A stretch of DNA of 64,000 nt from Aurantiochytrium sp. KH105 (taxonomy: Eukaryota > Sar > Bigyra > Thraustochytrida > Thraustochytriidae), in NCBI GenBank assembly GCA_003116975.1, contig BGKB01000182.1:1-64000 (forward strand). Direction: 5' to 3'. Of this stretch, positions 10,847-24,946 are shown one piece after another. The position numbers and the translations under genes were made by a program. Positions within the stretch are counted from its first letter, which is position 1, and each line of letters starts with the position of its first letter. The notes under the pieces are model-generated. The model searched no databases. It worked only from the letters and a program-made list of their open reading frames with translations, and had not been told where the DNA came from.

Positions 10847-11560
10847 TAAGCGCGTAGCGAATGACGCAAGATTGTGCACGGAGAGGGGGAAAAGTGCGAG
10901 ATGGCGAAAACGTCTCTTTGCACACACATCCTACACTACCGTCGTCGTTGGATCATCGATCGTAGCACGCAAGACCTAACTAACAGTAAGTGAGCAAAAG
11001 CGCAGCCCGGCTGCAAGCAAGCAAGCAAGCAACTGCAACAAAAACCCTTGCCCGCCGCACCGCTCTCAGGGGCAAACGCAGGTAGTTATTAAAAGAACGC
11101 ATGACTTTCAAGAGCGAACGTGCGAACGGCCGAATTCGCACACACATACATGGCCCAGAGTACGAGTAGAATTACGCGCAACCGTTATCGCGGGCGCTCT
11201 CAATCGCACACGCTCGCGAGGCCTCACTTCGTTGGCTTGATGTGCGCCCGCGGCACCGCACGCACGCCCGCATGCCCCGGCCAGTCCAGGCCTGGCTCCC
11301 GGGTGGGTAAGAGGGGAAGGGCGTCGGGAGGTCCGCGCCGACAACAGAAATAACGACCCACCGATCTCGGCAAGTGCCGTTGAGCAGAAACAAGCAAGTT
11401 GGGAGATGGCGAAACAGCGAGCGGCCTTTCAAGACGGGGGACTACTTGGAAGAAAGGGAGCGCGTGTGGGCTTCTCGGCGTCCTTACGCGAAACCATCGA
11501 CCAGTGCCCCACGTCCCAGCCTCACTTCATTTGCACTTCTTCATTTACTAAGAAAAGTGG

Positions 11561-15439
<3,879 letters not shown>

Positions 15440-15660
15440 CCTCGCGCCTCCGCGTGCAGTCTACCCCTTTTGCTCGTTTGCCGACTCGATCCCATGACCA
15501 GGATGAGAGCGTGCAGAACCCATTTCAGGTTTTTCCCCATCCAGAACCCGTCTGTCCTCGTGGTTAAATTAAGCCCCAACGTTTTGGGCTGCTTTGCTGA
15601 GTGGTGACATGGCCGTCAACATGTTCGCGGAGAGCATTGCGCAAGTTCGCTGGCTGACGC

Positions 15661-16051
15661 GGTGGGCTTTCGTTGCCTTCTTCTACTTGTTCTTCTTCTT
15701 GGAGGCAGCAGAAGAAAAACACCACTAAGCTTGTCAATAAGCAAGAAGAGGTGCTTACAAAGTCCGATGTGGTGGGCTTTCGTTGCCTTCTTCTTCTTGC
15801 TCTTCTTGTTGTTGTAGGCAGCAGAACAGTCCGTATACACACAACTTATAGGCTGCGACCATCACCACCAAGCTTGTCAATAAGCAAGAAGAGGTGCTTA
15901 CAAAGTCCGATGTGGTGGGCTTTCGTTGCCTTCTTCTTCTTGTTCTTCTTCTTGTTGTAGGCAGCAGAACAGTCCGTATACACACAAACTTTGAATAGGC
16001 TGCGACCATCACCACCAAGCCCGTCAATAAGCAAGAAGAGGTCGATTTCAG
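15661..16051. repeat. Tandem direct repeat of about 140 bp, three copies
   Basis: Copies begin at 15661, 15771 and 15914 with GGTGGGCTTTCGTTGCCTTC and continue through a TTC-rich stretch, GGCAGCAGAA, then CTTGTCAATAAGCAAGAAGA. Copy 1 lacks an internal segment of about 30 bp (GTCCGTATACACAC and neighbours) present in copies 2 and 3. Copy 3 diverges after the AAGAGG element. Function is unknown. Confidence 0.85.
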
Positions 16052-16170
16052 CCGTAACAGACACCTCTTCTCCACAAAGGGGCGCGCACACCCAAGCTCA
16101 ACAAGTCTGGCCGATCAGCTCCAATGATAAGAACGAGCTTCTCCACAAATCTTATCGTTCAAGTTCAAGA

Positions 16171-16197
16171 CAACAACAACAACAACAACAACAACAA
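16171..16197. repeat. ACA trinucleotide run
   Basis: Nine consecutive CAA/ACA triplets form a simple microsatellite in the divergent helicase/myosin spacer. Confidence 0.85.
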
Positions 16198-16950
16198 GAC
16201 TGGGTCGCCCGACCTCCAGCCTTCGCCGCTGTCGTGTTGGTTCACTCATCGGGCACCGTCCATCCATCCACCCATCCACCCACCACCAAGACCTCAGCTT
16301 CTTCCGCGCTGCAGTGCCTGCGAGATTCCTCGCCCGACCGGCACCGTGCGGCGAGCGTGCCAGGAAGAGAGACCTCGCTTCTTGCTACCCATCGTCATCA
16401 TCGACATCAACCTCATCTCATCTTCGTCGTCGCCATCTTGCCCTCCACCCGAGGCCCGGCCTGCGCATGCTCCCTGCGGAGACGCGGCGTCTCTGCGGCA
16501 GTGACCGCGGCGGCGCTCGCGTGCGCAGCGGCGTCTGTTGGTGTTGGCAGGAGCGGCGACGGACGCGAGGCGCGGCGCGGCGTGGCGCAGCGTAGTTTGG
16601 CGCTGGGGTCAGGCATGCGAGCATGCATGCGTGCATGCTGCGAGGAGGGCCCTAAAAGGAGCCCAAGTTTGGCACGCAACTCCAAGACTCGGAAGCGCCC
16701 GCCCGGCGGCCCGTGGCCCGACGGGACGCGGCTGGCTCGGACTGACAGCGAGTCGAGCTGCAGCTGTCTGCGTGCGTGTCTGCGTGCGTGTCTGCGTGCG
16801 TGCGCGCCTCGGCTCGAGTAGCCAGTCTTCACAGTCAGCTTTCCTAGCCTTCTTCATCCGTCGAGCACGAGCCGTGTCCCTCTCGTCGTGCTCGACGCGT
16901 CTCCAAACACCCTCATCGCCCGCAAAACGCGCCGCGGCAGCCAGAAGCGA

Positions 16951-16985
16951 CGCCAAGCTAAAGCCAAGCCAAGCCAAGCCAAGCT
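16951..16985 (+). repeat. CCAAG pentamer repeat in the myosin 5' flank
   Basis: Five to six CCAAG units lie about 340 bp upstream of the myosin start, reading in the same gene-relative orientation as the pentamer upstream of Myb (9952-10012). It may be a shared promoter or 5' UTR element or a coincidental microsatellite. Confidence 0.7.
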
Positions 16986-17323
16986 AACAAAGCCATCCTT
17001 GGGTGTGCGCCCTCTGCACGCGCTGCTGCACGCGCTGCGCTGCGCCCTTGGAGTTTGCTACTACCTACAAAGTGAAGCAGCAACAACGCGATAACTAGCA
17101 GGCCGCGGCAAAGCTGCAAGGAAGCTGCTGCGGCTGCGGCTGCGGCTGTGGCCCGTGCACGTGCGTGCGTGCGTGCGTGCGCGGGCACCCTTCCCGGCGC
17201 GTGCGGCAGTGCTCGCTTCCCGGCGGCCTGGCGGCCTGGGACGGACGGCGGCGCTGAGCAGAGCAGAACAGAGCAGAGCAGAACAGAGCAGATCGGAATT
17301 GCTGGCGCCGCGAGGAGGGCAAG

Positions 17324-20300
17324 ATGGCGGCAGAGGTACCGTCGAGCGCGGTGCGCGAGGGGACACGGCTGTGGCTGGCGGGCAACAAGGAGAGCTGGGG
17401 CCTGTACGAGGTGGTCGCGCGCAATGGCCAGGTGGTCAAGGTCAAGCCGGAGGGTGGCGGCAAGGCGCAGAACATGGAGCTCACGCGCGAGACGCGTGCG
17501 CGCATGTTCCTGGCCAACCCCGTCATCGAGCCGGACATGACAAACCTCAAGCACTTTCACGTCCCGGGCATTCTCAGCAACATCAAGGAGCGCGCCGACG
17601 CCGATGAGCCGTACACATTTATGAGCCAGAGTGTGCTCGTGGCCGTCAACCCGTTGCACGAGATCCCAGATCCCGAGGGCATTCTTGGCGACGCCTCGGC
17701 CGTCAACGTCCCGCACCCGTACGCTATTGCCGAGTCTGCGTACCAGCAGCTCGTTTTCGGCCTGCGCCGCAACGATGCCGAGTCGGACACCCCGGTGGAC
17801 CAGTCCATCATTATTGGCGGCGAAAGCGGCTCCGGCAAGACCACGAGCGCGAAAATGGTCCTCAAGCATCTTACCGTACGCGCCTCGAGCAGCAAGTCCA
17901 GCAAATCGAGCGGCCCGGGCCTCGACGAGCGTCTTCTCGACAGCAATCCGATCCTTGAGGCCTTTGGCAATTCCGTCACCTCTCGCAACCATAACTCGTC
18001 CCGCTTCGGCAAGTTCATGAAGCTGCACTTTGCCGTGGGTAAATCGAAAAAGAAAAAGAAAAGCAAGAACAAGAACAAGAACCGCAACGGCGAGCTCAGC
18101 ATCTTTGGCGCCAGTGTCACTACTTACCTTCTCGAACGCTCGCGGGTTACCTTTCACGTGCGCGGCGAACGCACATATCACGTCTTTTACCAGCTCGTGC
18201 ATGGCGCCAATGATGCGTTGCGCCGTCGTCTCTCCCTTGACGGGGTCGAATTTGAGTATCTGACGCCACGGGAGCAGTCCACGGGCCACGGTGCATCTGC
18301 TGCTGCCATTGGGAAAAAGGCCAAGCGGCTGCTCGGCGCGGGCAAAGCTGCCAACAACAGGGCCAAGAGCCATATGCCCACGGCTGCGCAGGACGCCGCA
18401 AACTTTGAGGAACTCTGTACTGCCCTCAATACCATTGGGTTCGGCGACGATGAAGAGGAACCCGATCATGAGGACGACGGCTCCAGTGGCGCTGACGACG
18501 TTTTCGCCGTTCTCGCCGCCATTCTTCACATGGGCAACATCACCTTTGACGATCAGGACAGCCCCGAAGGGAGCATCGCCGCGATAACCAATCCCGAAAC
18601 TCTCCAGATAGCAGCGGGCCTTTTGCAGCTTGACCCCGACGCACTTCTCAAGGGCTTTACCGAGGTCACGGTCACGACCGTTGGCGAAGCAATCGTCAAG
18701 CAGCGCGACGCACGCGGTGCCAAGTTCTCGCTCGACGCAGTCGCCAAGACGCTCTACGTGGGCCTCTTTGGGTGCCTCGTGCAGCGCATCACAGCATCTC
18801 TGAGCTCCGGTGGCGACATGGAGGACCTTCCCTTCATTGGCGTTCTCGACATCTTTGGCTTTGAGTCCTTTGAGATTAACGATTTCGAACAGCTCCTCAT
18901 CAACTACACCAACGAGGCGCTGCAAAGCTGCTTTAGCGCGCAGATCTTCCAGTCCGAGGCCGCTCTGTACGAGCGCGAGGGCCTCCTCGTGGGCGAGGAC
19001 GAGCGCGAGATGCCCGTCGACAACACGCTGTGCGTCGAGCTCCTCGAGGGCGCAACCTCGTGCGCAGGCATTTTGCCCACCATCGACGCCGAAGCCAAGG
19101 CGCCCGGCGCAGACGACGAAAGGCTCAATGCCACGCTGCACCGCGAGTTTCGCACGCACCCGAACTTTGCCAAGGTGCACCCTCGCGATGCGCGGAGCTG
19201 CTTCACCGTCAAGCACTATGCTGGTGACGTCAAGTACACAGTGGGATCCTTTTTGGAAAAGAACTCGGACGCGCTGCCGCCCGAGGTTGCCGCAGTCTTT
19301 GACTCGAGCCAGAGCGCCCTCGTGCGCGATGCCTTCCGGGCAGCCGTCAGCTCGGACAGCAAAGGCGGGGACAAGAAAAAGAAAAAGAAAAAGAAAAAGA
19401 AAAAGGCATCCAACTCGGTCACGGCCAAGTTCCGCAAGCAAATGCGTACGCTCGTCGACGAACTCAACATCACGCGATGCTCCTTTGTACGATGCATAAA
19501 ACCCAACGCAAGCATGCAGCGCAGCGGACGTGCTGGTGATTGGCTCGACAATTCTTACATCATCCCGCAGCTCCAGTGTCTGAGCATTCCGCAGACAGCG
19601 CAAGTTCTCAAAGGCGGCCTGCCCACACGCGTCGAGTTTGACGTCTTTTACGAGACATACACTGAGCTTATGCCGCCCGACGCCATGGCTGTCGTGGACG
19701 AGTTCGAGGCCTCCCCGCGGCAATTCGTGGACGCGCTCTTTTACGCCTATGAAATTGACCCGGCCTCCTACAAAGTGGGCCGTACCAAGATCTTCTTCAA
19801 GGCTGGCATGCTCGACAAAGTGCATGAAATCCTCCAGGGTGCCGTTGCCGGGGGCCTCAACGACGAGGTCATTGAGCGCTTCAAAGAAAGCTTCTCGCGC
19901 GAAAAGTGGCGCAAGATCCGCGCCAAACTCCGTATGCTTGGCCTGTTGGCGCGGCGCGTCGCCGAAGCGCAAGAGCGTCTCTCCCAAGCGAAGCGCGTCA
20001 AAGAAGAGGCAGAACGGAAGCGCCAGGAGATGGAAATGCAGCGTGAGATTCGCCGCGAGCGAGAACGCCGCGTCACCGAGCTCACCTCCGCAGCCATCAA
20101 AGAAGTCAAGGCGCTCAAGCAAAATCTCGGCGAGCTCGAAAAACTTCCCGACACCATCGACGACCCCGACGAGGCTGCTGCGATCGAAGCCGAAATCGAG
20201 CGGATGCGCGCGCGCGTCAAGGTTGCCGAGGATAACGCCAAGCGCATGTCGATTTCCCTCCAGCGATCGAGACACGCTGGAGCCAACGCACGCCGCACGG

Positions 20301-21811
20301 CGCGAGCCTCGCTGGCACGACTCTCGAGCGCAGACGACAAGAAATCCACCTCGCGGATCTCCAGCAGAGTCAGGAGTTTTCGCCACTCCATTGCCTTGAC
20401 GAAAGACCGCAAGCCTTCTCGCAAATCTTTTCGCAAGTCCGTGGCTCTCGACTTTCGAAAGGATGACTTTATAGAAGACGAGAGCGACCCGCCTCTGGAA
20501 ATCATCCAAGGACTGGAAATTCACTTTTCGACGCAGACATCAAAGTCACTATCCGCAGTCGCGCAGCTCCTCTGCATGGTACGCGGACGTGCCCGAGAAC
20601 GCGAAAATGCCAACACGGAGCAAGAGGAGGAATTTTGGAAAGACGCGGAGCTAAGAATGGTGGGCTATCAAATGCGCTTCCTTCTAGACAGTCAAAGGGC
20701 ATCTGGGATCCGCGGCGAACAGGAAAGAGTGATTCAGATCAATTCTTCCATGATGCTAGAGTCTGACACGAATGCCGAGGACGCAAACGTTTTTATCATC
20801 AAGGCTAAGGCAACAAGAAGCAGGAAATCTAAGGAGCTATTTCGCCTTCGTTTTGCGGACGACGACTACCTTCGCGAGTTCGAGGCGCGCTTCCAAGCTG
20901 CAGTGGACTCGCACCTAAACGAGAGTGTTCGCGCTCATGCTCTCACTCATGGCGTCTACGTGAACCAAGACGGGACCAAGGACAACGAAAAGACCCAATC
21001 GGCTAAAGAACTTCAGGAACTTCGAAAGGCCGGCGTCATCAGCGAAGAAGAATACATGATGGGCATCTATCTGCAGATTTCCTCGGAAGACGAACACTTG
21101 CACCGCTACGTCACTGTCCATGGTGAAGACGCGTACCAAGATTACAAAATTCAGTGTCCTCACTGCGGCGAAGCCTTGTTCAATCTTCCTACGGAACGCC
21201 TCGATCAATGTCCGCACTGTGGATGTGACCAGCTTGACACGCCCGAAGAGCTCGAAGCCGAGGCTGCAATTGCGCGCGACAAGGAAGCCGAGTCTCGCGA
21301 CGCCATGTTCAGCGAGGATCTCGAGAACCAGGACGAATTTCCCTTTTGCGTCGTCACGAAAGACAAGCAACAATTCATGTTTGAAAACCCAACTGTTTCT
21401 GAGCACACCGATTTGCTCACGGGGACGACATCTCTGGTTTTCAACATGCAGTGGATTCGTCGCTTTCACGGCGAAAACGAGTGGCAGCGTTTTGTCACGT
21501 CACATACATGGCCCGAGTACCGTAACTTTTTCGCGACCGAGATTCACGACATTGACGCCATTGACCCTGAAATCAAGCAGGATCTTCCGGTGTTTGACAT
21601 GGATCCCTCTGGGCCGGATGAGATGCTCGAAGATCTCAGTCTCTACCTGGTGGCGTTTCTCCGCGCTGTCTACATCCATGATCTACTCCGTTTCCCCCAA
21701 ATTCCCAAATTTTTTGGCTACACAAGCCGGGAAGCGCTGGTCGAGGACATTCGTCGGAACCAGGAAGAATTCGATCTCGAAGAAGAAGAAGAAGACTACG
21801 ACTCGGAATAA
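17324..21811 (+). CDS. Unconventional myosin heavy chain with zinc-ribbon tail
   Basis: A 1495-residue actin motor. The head (about 70-830) has the P-loop GESGSGKT at 166-173, switch I NHNSSRFGK at 222-230 and switch II DIFGFE at 509-514, plus FVRCIKPN near the actin-binding region, so all nucleotide-binding motifs look intact. Unusual lysine inserts lie at about 238-252 and in loop 2 (about 683-695). No canonical IQ motif is clear after the converter; a basic helix and coiled coil (about 860-980) follow. The tail has a possible PH-like segment (about 1100-1200), a LxxLRKAGVISEEEY helix, then a CPHC/CPHC zinc ribbon (about 1270-1300) and an unrecognised 170-residue acidic-ended domain. The start has the context GCAAGATGGCG. 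The long minus-strand open frame opposite is a shadow. Confidence 0.93.
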   Translation: MAAEVPSSAVREGTRLWLAGNKESWGLYEVVARNGQVVKVKPEGGGKAQNMELTRETRARMFLANPVIEPDMTNLKHFHVPGILSNIKERADADEPYTFMSQSVLVAVNPLHEIPDPEGILGDASAVNVPHPYAIAESAYQQLVFGLRRNDAESDTPVDQSIIIGGESGSGKTTSAKMVLKHLTVRASSSKSSKSSGPGLDERLLDSNPILEAFGNSVTSRNHNSSRFGKFMKLHFAVGKSKKKKKSKNKNKNRNGELSIFGASVTTYLLERSRVTFHVRGERTYHVFYQLVHGANDALRRRLSLDGVEFEYLTPREQSTGHGASAAAIGKKAKRLLGAGKAANNRAKSHMPTAAQDAANFEELCTALNTIGFGDDEEEPDHEDDGSSGADDVFAVLAAILHMGNITFDDQDSPEGSIAAITNPETLQIAAGLLQLDPDALLKGFTEVTVTTVGEAIVKQRDARGAKFSLDAVAKTLYVGLFGCLVQRITASLSSGGDMEDLPFIGVLDIFGFESFEINDFEQLLINYTNEALQSCFSAQIFQSEAALYEREGLLVGEDEREMPVDNTLCVELLEGATSCAGILPTIDAEAKAPGADDERLNATLHREFRTHPNFAKVHPRDARSCFTVKHYAGDVKYTVGSFLEKNSDALPPEVAAVFDSSQSALVRDAFRAAVSSDSKGGDKKKKKKKKKKKASNSVTAKFRKQMRTLVDELNITRCSFVRCIKPNASMQRSGRAGDWLDNSYIIPQLQCLSIPQTAQVLKGGLPTRVEFDVFYETYTELMPPDAMAVVDEFEASPRQFVDALFYAYEIDPASYKVGRTKIFFKAGMLDKVHEILQGAVAGGLNDEVIERFKESFSREKWRKIRAKLRMLGLLARRVAEAQERLSQAKRVKEEAERKRQEMEMQREIRRERERRVTELTSAAIKEVKALKQNLGELEKLPDTIDDPDEAAAIEAEIERMRARVKVAEDNAKRMSISLQRSRHAGANARRTARASLARLSSADDKKSTSRISSRVRSFRHSIALTKDRKPSRKSFRKSVALDFRKDDFIEDESDPPLEIIQGLEIHFSTQTSKSLSAVAQLLCMVRGRARERENANTEQEEEFWKDAELRMVGYQMRFLLDSQRASGIRGEQERVIQINSSMMLESDTNAEDANVFIIKAKATRSRKSKELFRLRFADDDYLREFEARFQAAVDSHLNESVRAHALTHGVYVNQDGTKDNEKTQSAKELQELRKAGVISEEEYMMGIYLQISSEDEHLHRYVTVHGEDAYQDYKIQCPHCGEALFNLPTERLDQCPHCGCDQLDTPEELEAEAAIARDKEAESRDAMFSEDLENQDEFPFCVVTKDKQQFMFENPTVSEHTDLLTGTTSLVFNMQWIRRFHGENEWQRFVTSHTWPEYRNFFATEIHDIDAIDPEIKQDLPVFDMDPSGPDEMLEDLSLYLVAFLRAVYIHDLLRFPQIPKFFGYTSREALVEDIRRNQEEFDLEEEEEDYDSE

Positions 21812-22341
21812 AACACGCGATCGTCTTGCAACAACAACAACTTGCAATTGTAGAAGAAGAAATAGTAGAGTTTATGTTTTTGAACAACTTGCGTCCGTTT
21901 TCCCAGTCACGTGCGCGCGAAACCGTGTGAGAAAGACATGGGCCGTGAACAAAAGACAAACTCTTTCTCATCATCAAAACGAAAAACCTTGCGGACTGGC
22001 AGACAGCGAGGCGCACAGCCGCACGGCTGTATTAGTCTTTAGCACACGAAGAATGTGCAGAGCAGAGGCTCGCAATGACTTTCTCACTTTCCCTGAAACA
22101 TCAGTCGACAACACGGCGTCTGGAACCACACCACATCACGCCGTACCACACCAGAAGAGATGCATGTGCGGTGAATGACAAGTGAATAACATGCTCAAAG
22201 GCTTGGGTGTTAAGTTGAGCAGATTAGAACATGGCACGTTCACGTGTGCTTTGAGGACTCAACCTTTGTGCGCAGGGGCCTTTCTTGTTCTTACTGTCCA
22301 AAAATGCGCTTTAAGATATTACCAAATCGTGGCTGCGCAGC
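21812..22341. other. Convergent 3' spacer, myosin and LRR gene 1
   Basis: This holds the 3' flanks of the plus-strand myosin and the minus-strand LRR gene. A short ACAACAACAACA run lies at about 21829. No gene or RNA was recognised. Confidence 0.5.
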
Positions 22342-24312
22342 CTATTTTCCACCACGGAAAAAGCCAAGCAAGCTCGCGAGTGAACTGCTTGTTGATTGGG
22401 ATTGCGCTTCTGGAGAATCGGAGGGCAGATCTGATTCTGAAGCAGAAGGCCTCAGCTGAGACGGACTCGGCGTTGAGGCGGCAGAGCTTGCAGTGGCTGT
22501 TGATGAGGATGAAGAAGAGGATTTCATTTTGCGAGGACGCTCGTGAGATTTTGTCTCCGGACTTGTGCTGCTCTTTTCTTCTTGCGCGGGCTGCTTTCGT
22601 TTTCGAGCAGCAGTCTGCTTCCGGCGTCTCCAACTATCGATTTGTTTGTCCAGAATGGGTTCCTTTTGAGCAGCGGATAGCTTTGCCCAGGTTTTTTTGG
22701 CCGACTGACTTTGGGACAAGGATAATTCCAAGATCGCCCTGCAGGCAACAATTCGAGCGGCGCCTCGCCGTTTTGAGTGGCCCTTGAGAGGGCAGTCGGC
22801 CTTCATATCCTCATCCTTGAGCTCCATGGCATTGTGAAGCCCATTGAGAAAATCTTTGATCTCCTTCTTCAGATCCTGCTGCTCCTCATTGGTAATTGGC
22901 AAATCCGGCGTTTGATGTTTCAAATGCGGTGTCTCGGGATAATTCGAACGAGGTGTCGCGGGTGGCGATGGCGAGAGATTTCCTCCACCGTGAGATCTCG
23001 GTGTTGGCCGCTCAATTTTGGCAAAAGCTCGAGTGCTGTGCAGATGTCTTTTCGCATGCAAAGCGCAAAGTTGTAGTTCGCCATGCTTGCAAGGTAGTTC
23101 CTCGGCACTATAGCAGCGCTGTGTTTCGACCACATGCTCTGTGAGAAGACTACGGTCGCATTCGCGGAAAAGAAGAATGACATCACTGGTCTCAAGTCTG
23201 TCTGCGATTTCAAAGACCATATTTGCGAGCTGCGGAACGCTGTCAACACACTCAATCATCCTCACATGCAAAGAACTGGGGTGCGCTGACGCTTTATTGC
23301 ACGGCGAGATTTCTTTTTTGAGATCTGTGGAAAGGCTTACCGCCCAAGGCTCCTTTACCAGATCTGGGACTTTCGACGACATAGGCTCGGCCCATTCTAT
23401 ATCTCCCGAAGGACTCTTCTCTCGCAAGAGAGCCGTAATACTGGGCGTGTCCTTTTGTGAGGCGTGCAAAGCTAGCAAGGGAGATTCCAGGGTCACATTC
23501 TCCATCGGTGAGACAATGATCTCGCAAATGGTCTCGAGGCAGCGAGTTGTCTTGGCAAACTCGATGAGCTTGCCAGCCGAGAAATCGTTTTCGGATAGGT
23601 CCACAACGACCCGGCGCTCATGGGCGTTCTCTTGTACGGATATAAAACCCCACGTAGCAGAGTTGTGTTCCTTGGCAAAGTCTTCGCGATTCCAAGAATG
23701 ACCCTTCTTTTCAATTTGCGTCATGATCGCATCAAGAGTCCGATCGCAGAGCCCGCACTTGCTTAGTTTGAGCTTCTGTGGGCGAGAGATGAGCGCCGCG
23801 CCAAAGATTGCTTCTGCACTGACAGCAGAGATTGAGGTGTTCCCTTCAAGGTCGACAAGTACAACATCGCCTTCCTTGTGCTTGAGCATATCTGCAAGCG
23901 CGCGTGCGCCCCTTTCACCAATGTTGTTCCTTGCCAGCCGCAGCTCAGCAAGATTTGTTCTCAAATGCTTGTTCTCAATAATAAGCCGCGCTAGGAGGCA
24001 GGCTCCCGTGTCATTGATCGAATTGTCGCATAGATTGAGGCGTTGTAGCTTTCTTGCTGAGCAAAGGCCCTTCTCCAAAAGAGCAACGCCCTCATCGCCG
24101 AGCTGCAGCCCTTGCATGGCCAGTACAGGTGCGACAGCAAAAGATGAGCGCAAGGCACCTAGCGCCAATCCAAGCTTTTGCTGCGTCGCGTCTGTCTCGA
24201 GCTCTTTCTCCTTGGCTTCCGCACCTCGCCTCGTTTTCGGCTGGCCCTTCCGAGGGCCCTTCATTATCTTTTGTTGACCGTCCGCAAGCTTCTTTGCAGC
24301 GGTCCGGTCCAC
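22342..24312 (-). CDS. LRR protein 1 with giant-shared C-terminal domain
   Basis: A 656-residue protein. A basic N-terminus (about 1-45) precedes ribonuclease-inhibitor-type leucine-rich repeats (about 55-260) with units such as LQRLNLCDNSINDTGA and LAELRLARNNIGERGA. At about 345-430 lies a domain beginning LHVRMIEC and containing DVILLFREC. It aligns with the equivalent domain of LRR protein 2 (42035-43483) and with the domain following the glycosyltransferase in the three giant proteins. The rest is Ser/Pro-rich with a Lys/Arg-rich segment (about 540-600, including an HMG-like KTWAKLSAAQKEP pattern), suggesting nuclear location. It lies head-to-head with giant gene A, 634 bp between starts. 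The role is unknown; a partner or regulator of the giant is inferred. Confidence 0.8.
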   Translation of the reverse strand: MDRTAAKKLADGQQKIMKGPRKGQPKTRRGAEAKEKELETDATQQKLGLALGALRSSFAVAPVLAMQGLQLGDEGVALLEKGLCSARKLQRLNLCDNSINDTGACLLARLIIENKHLRTNLAELRLARNNIGERGARALADMLKHKEGDVVLVDLEGNTSISAVSAEAIFGAALISRPQKLKLSKCGLCDRTLDAIMTQIEKKGHSWNREDFAKEHNSATWGFISVQENAHERRVVVDLSENDFSAGKLIEFAKTTRCLETICEIIVSPMENVTLESPLLALHASQKDTPSITALLREKSPSGDIEWAEPMSSKVPDLVKEPWAVSLSTDLKKEISPCNKASAHPSSLHVRMIECVDSVPQLANMVFEIADRLETSDVILLFRECDRSLLTEHVVETQRCYSAEELPCKHGELQLCALHAKRHLHSTRAFAKIERPTPRSHGGGNLSPSPPATPRSNYPETPHLKHQTPDLPITNEEQQDLKKEIKDFLNGLHNAMELKDEDMKADCPLKGHSKRRGAARIVACRAILELSLSQSQSAKKTWAKLSAAQKEPILDKQIDSWRRRKQTAARKRKQPAQEEKSSTSPETKSHERPRKMKSSSSSSSTATASSAASTPSPSQLRPSASESDLPSDSPEAQSQSTSSSLASLLGFFRGGK

Positions 24313-24946
24313 TCCAAACCACTCTAGACTAGTCGCACTCTGCGCCGCGAGCGCTCACGCCGCGCCACTCCTTCTCCTGCGCCGGGTCTGTCGCTCTCTG
24401 CCGCACGCGTCGCGTTTGGTTTTGCTCGTGGACGCCCGGCTCAAGATCAAGCTTTCTTTCCGTTGGCACGAGTGCGGGAAGAGAGACGCACACGACGAAA
24501 ACTGCGTCCATACTTCCTCTTGCTCCTTCTAGCGGTGCCTCCGCGGCGGCGGAGCCAGCGGCTGCACCCGCGCAGGGACGCCTCGAGAGCGGCGCGCGTC
24601 GCGGCCGCCGGCGCTTCTTAGCCCCACGTTCGTCGCCCACTCCACGGCCAGGCGGACCTTGACGGGGGCGGCGAAGAGCAGCGCGAAGCAGAGTCGAACC
24701 TCGCTGCCGCGATTTTTCTCAGTCAGCGGTGACCAGCTCGAGCAGTAGGCGAGCGCTAGTACTTCTTAACTGGTAACCGGTGACGTCACCTGGCCTTGAT
24801 CAATCCGCACAGCAAATCCTCGCTCGCGATCAATGATAGATGTCGGATCGACGAGCAAACGAGCAAGCAAGCTGAGCCCGGCGGACGGACGAGGGAGAGA
24901 GCGGGAGCGCGCGCGCGCGCGCAACGCCGCGGCGGCTGCACCGAGG
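24313..24946. promoter_or_regulatory. Divergent promoter region, LRR1 / giant A
   Basis: This is the shared 5' region of the two head-to-head genes. It contains the palindrome GGTGACGTCACC at 24779-24790 (a full CRE/bZIP-type TGACGTCA core at 24781-24788), two GGTNACC elements (24728-24734 and 24773-24779) and a (GC)n run at about 24909-24922. The core ends 159 bp before the giant A start. Bidirectional control is inferred from layout only. Confidence 0.5.
24779..24790. promoter_or_regulatory. CRE-like 12-bp palindrome
   Basis: GGTGACGTCACC is a perfect inverted repeat with the TGACGTCA core bound by CREB/ATF-type bZIP proteins in many eukaryotes. It sits between divergent genes. Binding here is not shown. 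Confidence 0.5.

Larger units (their letters stand above)
9768..11560. other. 1.8-kb spacer upstream of Myb, downstream of the helicase
   Basis: No gene was recognised. It holds the Myb 5' flank with a pentamer repeat (9952-10012), a GAAC tetramer run (10721-10744), a GGGT run with strong G-quadruplex potential (10816-10846) and a CAAG run near 11018-11032. Several frames are open but show only composition-driven Arg/Ser/Pro sequence. Confidence 0.5.
15440..17323. other. Divergent spacer between helicase and myosin genes
   Basis: This 1.9-kb region contains the 5' flanks of both genes. It holds a three-copy tandem repeat (15661-16051), an ACA run (16171-16197), a GTGTCTGCGTGC run near 16768-16802, CCAAG pentamers (16951-16985) and an AGAGC/AGAAC run near 17256-17293, just before the myosin start. 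Open frames here are low complexity (Arg/Ala or Asn/Gln) and show no domain. Confidence 0.55.

Noticed and set aside
16958-20524. 1188-codon minus-strand open frame
   Set aside because: It lies antisense to the myosin head, whose conserved motifs are unmistakable on the plus strand. The open frame results from GC-rich codon bias.
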